Assembly (NCBI GenBank): GCA_946646575.1
Contig: CAMPCR010000028.1
Span: forward strand, 1 to 11,885
Direction: 5' to 3'
DNA: 11,885 bases
Source of the DNA: UBA3222 sp002363035
GTDB taxonomy: Bacteria > Verrucomicrobiota > Verrucomicrobiia > Opitutales > UBA9783
The position numbers were made by a program, and so were the translations under genes. Shown here in pieces: positions 6,187-11,885 of the stretch (its first letter is position 1; each line of letters starts with the position of its first letter). The notes under the pieces were generated by a model, which saw only the letters and a program-made list of their open reading frames with translations, did not search any database and was not told the origin of the DNA.

Positions 6187-6687
6187 TTATGGTTCTTTCT
6201 CAAAAAGCTCCCGAATACGCGCCAACGTTTTTGTCGTGCTCCAATTTGGCAACGGCGGAATGAAACGAATGCGTGCGTTGCATTTTTCCAGCATGCGGCG
6301 TTCGTTCGGGTTCAAGGTTTCGAGCGAATAATGACCGCTCTTAACGTACACATCGGGCTGGATAAGTGCCAATTCGCGTGCGCAATCGGTGCCATCGAAT
6401 AAGATGAGACCGTCAATGCATTGCAGCGCGTTCAGCAGGTATAAGCGCGCCTCCTGCGGATAAATCGGTCGTGTTGAACCTTTTAATGCACGAACACTTA
6501 CGTCCGAATTCACCCCGACCCATAGAATATCGCCTTCTTCTTTGGCTTTTACCAATGCATATACGTGCCCGATGTGCAGCAGATCAAAGCAACCGTTGGT
6601 AAAAACCAAGGCTTGATTATTTTGGCGTAACTGTTCGCGCTTGGCGGTGATATCCGAAAATGCGATTCGTTTGGAAATCGGAAGCAC
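6187..6687 (-). CDS. HldE C-domain-like heptose-1-phosphate nucleotidyltransferase (RfaE2 type)
   Basis: This stand-alone cytidylyltransferase-fold enzyme (166 residues) matches the C-terminal half of HldE/RfaE, which transfers AMP to D-glycero-D-manno-heptose 1-phosphate to make the LPS core precursor. Seen directly: FTNGCFDLLHIGH (29-41) with the nucleotide-binding HIGH motif, GVNSDVSVRALKGSTRPI (58-75), and NWSTTKTLARI near the end, matching the family STT loop. The kinase half is absent, as in species with split enzymes. One deviation: the usual VKGGDY reads VKSGHY (115-120). The start is a GTG preceded by TTAGGGT, a poor site; no better start exists nearby. It converges on lpxB with 13 bases between stops. 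Related adenylyl or cytidylyltransferases for glycerol phosphate or other sugars cannot be fully excluded. Confidence 0.85.
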   Translation of the reverse strand: MLPISKRIAFSDITAKREQLRQNNQALVFTNGCFDLLHIGHVYALVKAKEEGDILWVGVNSDVSVRALKGSTRPIYPQEARLYLLNALQCIDGLILFDGTDCARELALIQPDVYVKSGHYSLETLNPNERRMLEKCNARIRFIPPLPNWSTTKTLARIRELFEKEP

Positions 6688-6807
6688 ACCCTAAGTATGA
6701 AGTTTATCGTGGAAGAGGCGACGTTTTTATTCAAAACATCCTTCGACGTACTCCGTATTTAAAAAAACGGGAGGTTTTGGAATGTTTTAATATTTTGCGT
6801 ATAAAAC

Positions 6808-7641
6808 CTACTCCACATCCATCACGCTGTCTTTTTGAACGGGTATTTGGATGTTTGTGCCCGAATATATCGGCAAATCCACATCTTTCACATACTCGAT
6901 ATTTACGATGGGTGTGTGGCTCAACCTAGCGAACTGCACCGTATCCTTGTTTATGTCATAAATGAAAACAGGGCAAAAACTCAAAAGTGCATGGTGTGTC
7001 TCGCCTTTTTCCATTGTTACAACCGCATGTTTAAACCACCACGAAACCGCTAAAATTCCGTTTGCATCATTGAGAATGTTTAACCTGAGGAATGCGCTTT
7101 TGAGCAATTGCGAATTCTCGGATACTTTGAGAAACTTTTTGAGCTTATTCCTATTGGCATCATCGGATCCGTTGATGAACTTTTCGAATGCCTCTTTCCC
7201 CAGAAGCATATTCAAAAAATCCTTGCTCATGAGAACGGCAATGAATGCTTTCACACGATCTTTCATCGCCGACTCCAAAGATGGGAATTGTGCGTCCGTT
7301 TGTTGGCTTATATCCTCTGTTGAGGTGATGCGGGTTTTGGAAAATTCGAACGAAAGCTCATCAATTTCCGGAGAAATATCTTTGAACGAAGGTTCGTCAA
7401 TTTTCGGAGAAGTATCTTCGGACGAAAGTTTGTCAATTTTTGGCGAAGTATTCCAAAAGTGTTGCAGATTTTTTTTATTCCGAAGATTTTGATATTCCTG
7501 TTGAATATTTTTGAGCTTCTGCAGCACATGTGTCACTGTATCGGAACCGTAGAAGGAATAATTATCTGCACGTGCAGAGCCGATGCAGGTTGCAAAACAT
7601 ATACAAATCGATGTTTTGACGAATGAGGTTCCAACCTTCAT
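6808..7641 (-). CDS. Secreted protein of unknown function with tandem repeats
   Basis: I do not recognise a family. The 277-residue product starts with a clear signal peptide (MKVGTSFVK, hydrophobic core, cut likely after ARA at residue 25), so it is exported to the periplasm or beyond. A charged helical stretch follows (about 35-60, possible coiled coil), then three 12-residue repeats at 64-99 (NTSPKIDKLSSE, DTSPKIDEPSFK, DISPEIDELSFE) and perhaps a decayed fourth (DISQQTDAQFPSLE). Residues 125-200 look alpha-helical and the last 70 beta-rich. The C-terminal segment has a partial match to the remnant at 1246-1538. Codons are more AT-rich than in the metabolic genes, as is common for fast-evolving surface genes. 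The ATG has no Shine-Dalgarno. TATAAA with a poor TTGCTT box lies about 25 bases upstream on the minus strand. It appears to be its own transcription unit. Confidence 0.75.
   Translation of the reverse strand: MKVGTSFVKTSICICFATCIGSARADNYSFYGSDTVTHVLQKLKNIQQEYQNLRNKKNLQHFWNTSPKIDKLSSEDTSPKIDEPSFKDISPEIDELSFEFSKTRITSTEDISQQTDAQFPSLESAMKDRVKAFIAVLMSKDFLNMLLGKEAFEKFINGSDDANRNKLKKFLKVSENSQLLKSAFLRLNILNDANGILAVSWWFKHAVVTMEKGETHHALLSFCPVFIYDINKDTVQFARLSHTPIVNIEYVKDVDLPIYSGTNIQIPVQKDSVMDVE
7345..7452 (-). repeat. Three tandem copies of a 36-bp unit inside a coding region
   Basis: Units at 7345-7380, 7381-7416 and 7417-7452 are each 36 bases and share most positions (for example CGAAAG or CGAAGG near the start and GTCAATTT or ATCAATTT in the middle). 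The period is a multiple of three, so copy-number change would add or remove 12 residues without breaking the frame. Read on the minus strand, each encodes one S-P-K/E-I-D repeat. Confidence 0.9.
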
Positions 7642-7774
7642 ACAACCAAATCGGAAGAAATTTTTATAAAAAATTCAAGAAAGAAAGCAAAATACGAAAA
7701 AAATACCGATTAAAGAACGCCCGAGCTTCTGCCAAATCCCAGGCGTGTGTTTAAGAAGCGTCGGGAGAACCGTG

Positions 7775-9454
7775 TTATTTGCCTTCCGTCGCAATTTCAA
7801 AGGCTTCTTTGTATTGTCTGCAAAAACGCTTCGTCAGTTCCGTTTCCAGCTCCACTTGGGCGCGCGTGTTTTTGGCTTTTACAAGCGGATTGTAGGTCTC
7901 CGAAATCCAATCGTACGTCAGTTCGTGAAAATCCGTCATTACCGACAGGGCGCGTTCGGCAACATCGGTGCGACCTTCGTTTTGTGCTTCGAAAATCGCT
8001 TTCCATGCGCGCGTCAGTTCCGTGTAGGGATGCATGAACAGAACTTTGGATAAAAATCGAATTGCTCCGAATGCCGATCCCGTCCAATCGGCGCGGTAGA
8101 TAAACACGTTTTCGGCATCGTACGGGTTCATGTCCGGTGCCGATTGAAACTTCTTTTTGGACGCGGTGTAAAAATCTTTGCGCACCGGCGTGCGATGCAC
8201 CGCGTGGTAAATCGGTTGATGCGAACGCAGGAGGTTTGTTTCGTCGGATGTTGCTTCGGCTGACGGATTCGTTTTCGAACGAAGCTTAAATCCCATACGA
8301 TCCTGCCCCTCTTCCGAATGAATATACTCGATAAAACGTTGTGCGACTTCGCGGTTGGGAGCACCGCGAAGCAACCCGATCGGATCCGGCGACCAACAGG
8401 CACCGTTCTTCGGCACGATGAATCGAACGCGATCCCTTCCGCCGCGCGCCGACGTTTCGGCGCGTTGATGATAACCGTAAAAATGAACCACCACACCCGC
8501 GGCGCAGTTCCCCTGGTTAACATCCCAAACGGTCGCAATCGAATTGTCGGTAAAGTAGCGCGCATTCGCCATAATCTTTTGAATAAGTCTGAACCCGCGT
8601 GTCCATCCGATGCCGAGCGCTTTTCGCAATTCCTCTTTCGAAAGTTCTGCGATCGGTTTGTCGGGAAAGTGTTCGTCGCATGCCTGTTGCATCTGCTGTT
8701 GAAGAAGCATTTCGAAGCACTTTACCACCACGCTGCTTTGAACGGGATCCACCATCGCAATTTGGTGATAAAAAGCGGGTTTTGCCAAATCACTCCATCG
8801 TTGCGGTGCTTCAATTCCCAAATCCTTCAACCGATCGGTGTTATACATAATGCCGAACGTCGATAAAACCGCCGGCATCCACTTGCCTTCCGCGTCATAC
8901 AGAGCATCTCCCGCCAGTTCTTTCGGAATAATGTTTTCGTTAAACCATTCGGGATGCCGTTGCAATAAATCGCACGGTACTAAAATACCGGCGGTTGCCA
9001 TTTTTTTGAATTCCGTTACGCCGCCGCCGAAAAACAGATCCATGCCGCAACCGACGTTCGAAGCAAGAAAGGCTTCGCGTGCTTCCTTTCCGAGTGCGCT
9101 TTTGGGACTTTGCTGATTGTAATTCGATTTCGCCTCATGCGTCCACGACCGATGCAAATCCTGCGTCCAGTGATTTTTAAAGGCATTTTCGTAGGAAGTA
9201 TTCAACAACCGAACTACGTTTCCCGTACTTCCGGGCGCACGCCAATCGACGTTCACGGTGCGCCCCGTTTGTTTTTGATACCACTCGCGAAAACCGACTT
9301 CAAGCTCCAGACGAATGGCTTCGTTGTTGGGAGTGACAATGACAACGGTATCGTCCGTCTGTTCCGTCAGGCGAATGCCCGGACGCCGCAACAGAAACGG
9401 CAATACAATCACCGCAACGATGGCGAGCAGGATGAGGATAATTTTGCGTTTCAT
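7775..9454 (-). CDS. Membrane-anchored ABC transporter solute-binding protein
   Basis: The 559-residue product has MKRK, one hydrophobic segment (about 5-23) and RR, with no lipobox cysteine, so it is probably held in the inner membrane by an uncleaved N-terminal anchor, facing the periplasm. The periplasmic-binding fold begins at VVIVTPNNEAIR (about 37-48), as in family-1 binding proteins for ferric iron, polyamines or phosphonates. GMDLFFGGG, STFGIMYNTDRL and VDPVQSSVVVKCFEM fit the two-lobed fold. It is much longer than typical FbpA (about 340), with about 200 extra C-terminal residues that I cannot assign. The ATG overlaps the stop of the ATPase gene by one base (TAATG), so the two are translationally coupled. 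The substrate cannot be read from the sequence; iron is only a guess from the ATPase family. Confidence 0.85.
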   Translation of the reverse strand: MKRKIILILLAIVAVIVLPFLLRRPGIRLTEQTDDTVVIVTPNNEAIRLELEVGFREWYQKQTGRTVNVDWRAPGSTGNVVRLLNTSYENAFKNHWTQDLHRSWTHEAKSNYNQQSPKSALGKEAREAFLASNVGCGMDLFFGGGVTEFKKMATAGILVPCDLLQRHPEWFNENIIPKELAGDALYDAEGKWMPAVLSTFGIMYNTDRLKDLGIEAPQRWSDLAKPAFYHQIAMVDPVQSSVVVKCFEMLLQQQMQQACDEHFPDKPIAELSKEELRKALGIGWTRGFRLIQKIMANARYFTDNSIATVWDVNQGNCAAGVVVHFYGYHQRAETSARGGRDRVRFIVPKNGACWSPDPIGLLRGAPNREVAQRFIEYIHSEEGQDRMGFKLRSKTNPSAEATSDETNLLRSHQPIYHAVHRTPVRKDFYTASKKKFQSAPDMNPYDAENVFIYRADWTGSAFGAIRFLSKVLFMHPYTELTRAWKAIFEAQNEGRTDVAERALSVMTDFHELTYDWISETYNPLVKAKNTRAQVELETELTKRFCRQYKEAFEIATEGK

Positions 9455-10680
9455 TACGGTTGGAGGACGATGACGTCATCCACTTTGACGTTTGCAAACA
9501 ATCCCTGCCGCAACGCGTGATCGAGGTGCTTCGGATTGAGTTCGGAAATTTTCAGCGTTATGCCGTTCTTGACGAAATCATAGCGCGCCACTTCGCCGTA
9601 GTAGACGGTTTGCCCGATGATGCCGTCGGTGGAATTCTCCGTCATGCCGTACGGTTTCAGTTTAATCGCCTCGGGACGAACCGAGAGCGTGACTTTTTCA
9701 CCGACCTTTGGCAGCGGACGGTCAAAATGCCATACGCCGCGATAGGTGCCCAGTTCCGTTTGTACCAATACCTCTGGAGCCAGTTTGGTTTCCGTCGATT
9801 GCGAAGCATCGGCGAGATCGTCCAACGAAAAATCTTCCTCATCGACGGTTCCCGCGTGCGATGTTGCGCCGTTCCCGTTAAGCGAAACCAACGTACTTCC
9901 CTGGCGCAAATAAGGTGCCGCATCGGCATCGGGTTTTCGATACGGCAACACCGTCCCGGGAATAAAGTTGGTTTCGCCCAAAAAGTGCGCGACAAAACGG
10001 TTTTGAGGATGCTTATAAACTTCAATCGGCGTCCCGATTTGCTCGATGTGACCTTTGGAAAAAATTGCCATTCGATCGGCGATGGATAAGGCTTCCGTTT
10101 GGTCGTGCGTCACGTAGACGGTCGTTAATTTAAATTCCTTGCAGATGCGACGAATTTCGGTGCGCATTTCGATACGCAGTTTCGCATCCAGGTTCGATAA
10201 AGGTTCGTCCAGAAGCAAACATTTTGGATGAATTGCCAGCGCGCGCGCCAACGCCACCCGTTGCTGCTGACCGCCGGAAAGTTCGTTCGGTTTGCGCTCC
10301 GCATAGGCATCCATTTGTACCGAGCACAAGACTTCTTCAACCTTCGCCTTGATTTCGTTCGCCGGCAGCTTCTTCTGTTGTAGCCCGAAGGCAACATTCT
10401 GCGCCACCGTCATGTGTGGCCACAGCGCGTAATTCTGAAAAACCATCCCGGTTCCGCGTTTGTGCGGCGGGCGCGACGAAACTTCTTTATCACCAAAAAA
10501 AATGCACCCTTCGTCGGGTGCATAAAAGCCGGCCAGCAATCGCAGTAACGTTGTTTTACCGCATCCGCTTGGTCCCAGGAGAAAGAACAACTCACCGCTT
10601 TTAACGGAAAAATTAATATCATCCAACGCTGTTGTATTTCCGAAGCGCTTTGTGAGGTGTTCGACACGAATGTCGACCAT
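9454..10680 (-). CDS. Importer ABC ATPase with TOBE domain (FbpC/PotA/UgpC type)
   Basis: This is the cytoplasmic energy subunit of an ABC importer. The 408-residue product has an intact nucleotide-binding domain: Walker A GPSGCGKT (36-43), Q-loop Gln at 82 in VFQNYALWPHMTV, signature LSGGQQQR (134-141), Walker B CLLLDEPLSNLDAKLR (154-169) and H-loop VTHD (190-193). A C-terminal TOBE regulatory region follows from about 235 (LGETNFIPGTV) to the end, including LSVRPEAIKL (332-341). Inside the TOBE region lies an acidic, low-complexity insert (about 265-305, with VDEEDFSLDDLAD). A site AGAGGA stands only three bases from the ATG. It is co-transcribed with the solute-binding protein gene. Iron, polyamine or phosphonate transport are all possible. 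No permease gene lies in the window. Confidence 0.9.
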   Translation of the reverse strand: MVDIRVEHLTKRFGNTTALDDINFSVKSGELFFLLGPSGCGKTTLLRLLAGFYAPDEGCIFFGDKEVSSRPPHKRGTGMVFQNYALWPHMTVAQNVAFGLQQKKLPANEIKAKVEEVLCSVQMDAYAERKPNELSGGQQQRVALARALAIHPKCLLLDEPLSNLDAKLRIEMRTEIRRICKEFKLTTVYVTHDQTEALSIADRMAIFSKGHIEQIGTPIEVYKHPQNRFVAHFLGETNFIPGTVLPYRKPDADAAPYLRQGSTLVSLNGNGATSHAGTVDEEDFSLDDLADASQSTETKLAPEVLVQTELGTYRGVWHFDRPLPKVGEKVTLSVRPEAIKLKPYGMTENSTDGIIGQTVYYGEVARYDFVKNGITLKISELNPKHLDHALRQGLFANVKVDDVIVLQP

Positions 10681-10691
10681 ATTCCTCTTTT

Positions 10692-10720
10692 CTCGTACCC
10701 GAACGGCGGAATGTCGTCAA
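10692..10720 (-). promoter_or_regulatory. Possible promoter of the ABC import operon
   Basis: On the minus strand TTGACG (5 of 6 consensus) is followed after 17 bases by TACGAG (3 of 6), with 11 bases from there to the ATG at 10680. The -10 box is poor. I see no Fur-box-like palindrome near it, so iron control is not supported by sequence. Confidence 0.35.
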
Positions 10721-10745
10721 ATGTTTTTTGAAAAATCGAGAGGGT

Positions 10746-10925
10746 ATGAAGAAAAAATTGTCGTGGGAAAGCAGGGGAAATCGGGTATTTTTGATGAAAC
10801 CGCATGCGTATGTTGCGAATGGCGTGTTGAATTTTTTCGAAGTGTGTAAAAATTTATGGAAGTGCTCTATATTGCCCCGTATGCCTGTGCCCGATTTCGA
10901 AATTCCGCGTATGAAGTTTTTTTGA
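10746..10925 (+). CDS. Doubtful small open frame
   Basis: In the 273-base gap upstream of the ABC operon, a 59-codon frame starts with an ATG two bases after GAGAGGG and encodes a basic peptide beginning MKKKLSWESRG and ending PRMKFF. It has no recognisable domain, signal peptide or membrane segment, and the purine-rich site is too close to the ATG. I list it because nothing else occupies this gap, not because I am convinced it is a gene. Confidence 0.15.
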   Translation: MKKKLSWESRGNRVFLMKPHAYVANGVLNFFEVCKNLWKCSILPRMPVPDFEIPRMKFF

Positions 10926-10953
10926 AATTTATATTACAAACCAGGAAGGACTT

Positions 10954-11289
10954 TTATTTGCCTTTGTTGTCGGATTTTGATTTTTTCCGTGCGAAGCAGT
11001 ATGTTAAAATAACGGCGAGAAGAACAAAAATAAGCGTTTTCGGCAGAAAAATACTTGTATTTTCAAAGTTAACATAACGGCTCTGCAAGGCGACATTGAG
11101 GGTCGTATTATGCGTGCGCACCGTATTCTCTTTTATCCTTCCCGCCCTTGCCTTTTCGACACCCTTACTCAGCCCTCCTCCCGGCACCGGTACACCACCC
11201 GTACCTACGCCGACGCCTACGGCTACGGCTCCTAATTTAATCCAACCCGGCAATTTGCCGGATTCCGACCTTTTATGATATTTATTCAT
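10954..11289 (-). CDS. Small protein with glycine/valine-rich segment and C-terminal membrane anchor
   Basis: From the ATG at 11289 the product has 111 residues. A basic start (MNKYHKRSESGKLPGW) is followed by a Gly/Val-rich stretch (IKLGAVAVGVGVGTGG), a polar middle with THNTTLNVAL, a hydrophobic helix near residues 85-101 (LIFVLLAVILTYCF) and a strongly basic tail (ARKKSKSDNKGK). The end looks like a C-terminal membrane anchor with a cytoplasmic stop-transfer tail. The ATG overlaps the stop of the upstream beta-helix frame in the four bases ATGA, typical of translational coupling, or of one original gene split by a frameshift. An alternative ATG in frame lies at 11301. The opposite strand across 11096-11278 has a competing Pro/Thr-rich frame, which lowers confidence. 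Function unknown. Confidence 0.45.
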   Translation of the reverse strand: MNKYHKRSESGKLPGWIKLGAVAVGVGVGTGGVPVPGGGLSKGVEKARAGRIKENTVRTHNTTLNVALQSRYVNFENTSIFLPKTLIFVLLAVILTYCFARKKSKSDNKGK

Positions 11290-11801
11290 AGATTTAGACA
11301 TAAATTTTCCATAAAATATCCGTTGTGCGAACAACCACCCTTGGAACCGCCTTTAACGGTTCCGCAATTTTTGATGAAGACGGATTGCGCGATAACGGTT
11401 CCGTTGATCAGGAAGTTGTGTGCATTTTGGAGCACGAAGTTGTTTGCAGTGAGGATTTGTCCTTTTTCGATCGCAACGGTCGTGTCGGCATGAACATGCA
11501 AATTTGCGCGAACGTCACCGCCGCAAAGGATGATTATATCCTCTCGGTCGCATTAAACAAGGAAGCTTCCGAGGTAAAAGTTGAACGCATCATGCGTAAC
11601 GATGAGCATCCGCATGACGCTTCCGGTTTCAAATTGCTCGAAGACGATATGACCGTCTTGTTCCCGTCGGTAAGAAAAACAATCCCGTTTACGGGCATTT
11701 TCCGCGATGACGGTTACAAGTCCGTCATTTTTTCACACAGCCAGTCGACAGATTTCGCCGGCATCGGCGAAGCGACACAAATCAGAACAATTTTCCGACA
11801 T
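11286..11801 (-). pseudogene. Beta-helix-like surface protein segment interrupted by stop codons
   Basis: One minus-strand register runs from an ATG at 11801 (MSENCSDLCRF) to a TGA at 11288-11286, broken by just two in-frame stops: a TGA near 11733 and a TAA near 11554. The part after the TAA is the most protein-like. It includes EDIIILCGGDVRANLHVHAD, TTVAIEKGQILTANNFVLQ and NFLINGTVIAQSVFIKNCGT, with alternating hydrophobic residues and repeated Asn/Gly turns like right-handed beta-helix adhesins. No acceptable start codon serves that part on its own: TTG at 11501 is the first, and it lies well inside the fold. I infer a decayed or truncated surface protein. A frame on the opposite strand is open through the whole stretch, so strand assignment is not secure. 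Confidence 0.42.
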
Positions 11802-11867
11802 CTTATACACCACTATCCGAATGCTTTTTTTGTCAAGCTTTTTTACACTTTTTTAAAAAAAACTTGC

Positions 11868-11883
11868 GGAGGGTATAGAAGTG
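11868..11883 (+). promoter_or_regulatory. Strong ribosome-binding site before a GTG at the window edge
   Basis: GGAGGG at 11868-11873 is followed after seven bases by GTG at 11881-11883, an ideal Shine-Dalgarno arrangement and the best in the window. It sits just after an AT-rich tract (11824-11862) of the kind found between genes. It may mark the start of a + strand gene that lies beyond the right edge; only one full codon is visible. Confidence 0.35.
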
Positions 11884-11885
11884 GA

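Noticed and set aside
11025..11060. LPKT before a hydrophobic helix and basic tail, resembling a sortase signal
   Set aside because: It reads LPKTL rather than LPxTG, the hydrophobic segment starts at once, and no sortase gene is visible, so chance is the better explanation.
10856..11077. A 73-codon + frame upstream of the Gly-rich region
   Set aside because: It is antisense to the membrane-anchor end of the minus-strand ORF and has no start signal or recognisable features.
11799..11836. TTGACA on the minus strand upstream of the broken beta-helix frame
   Set aside because: The -35 box (11836-11831) is perfect, but the only good -10-like sequence (TATAAG) is 23 bases away, too far for a normal promoter.

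Overview
The window reads as chromosomal DNA from a Gram-negative bacterium with an LPS-bearing outer membrane. It encodes lipid A disaccharide synthase (LpxB), a Lol-type lipoprotein export pair (LolC/E-like permease and LolD-like ATPase), a heptose-1-phosphate nucleotidyltransferase-like enzyme and an outer-membrane beta-barrel. The long (about 560 aa), membrane-anchored solute-binding protein and the dehydrogenase gene next to lpxB remind me of Verrucomicrobiota/PVC genomes, but that placement is from memory and tentative. There are no rRNA or tRNA genes, insertion sequences, phage genes or CRISPR arrays that I can see.

Layout. 1-341: 3' end of an unidentified + strand gene, perhaps frameshifted near its end, followed by a hairpin terminator (392-427). 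475-1218 (-): cysteine-rich outer-membrane barrel with a strong sigma70-like promoter almost touching its ATG. 1246-1538 (-): degraded gene remnant. 1693-4815 (+): lolC/E-like permease, lolD-like ATPase and a Gfo/Idh/MocA dehydrogenase; 5052-6173 (+): lpxB. 6187-6687 (-): HldE C-domain-like nucleotidyltransferase, convergent with lpxB. 6808-7641 (-): secreted protein of unknown function with a 3 x 36-bp tandem repeat. 7775-10680 (-): two-gene ABC import operon (ATPase then solute-binding protein, 1-nt overlap) with no permease in view. 10954-11801 (-): a small C-terminally anchored protein and, upstream of it, a beta-helix-like surface protein segment that appears broken by stop codons. The extreme right edge carries a strong Shine-Dalgarno sequence before a GTG, possibly the start of a + strand gene.

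How it fits together. The centre is an envelope-building cluster: lipoprotein release to the outer membrane (Lol), lipid A assembly (LpxB, possibly with the neighbouring dehydrogenase) and LPS core heptose activation. The flanks hold surface or secreted proteins, several of which look decayed or fast evolving. The most interesting signals are in these flanks: a probable paralogue remnant shared by 1246-1538 and the 3' end of the 6808-7641 gene, the broken beta-helix gene with a long antisense open frame, and promoters placed so close to start codons that leaderless mRNAs are likely. I found no convincing wholly new multi-gene system.
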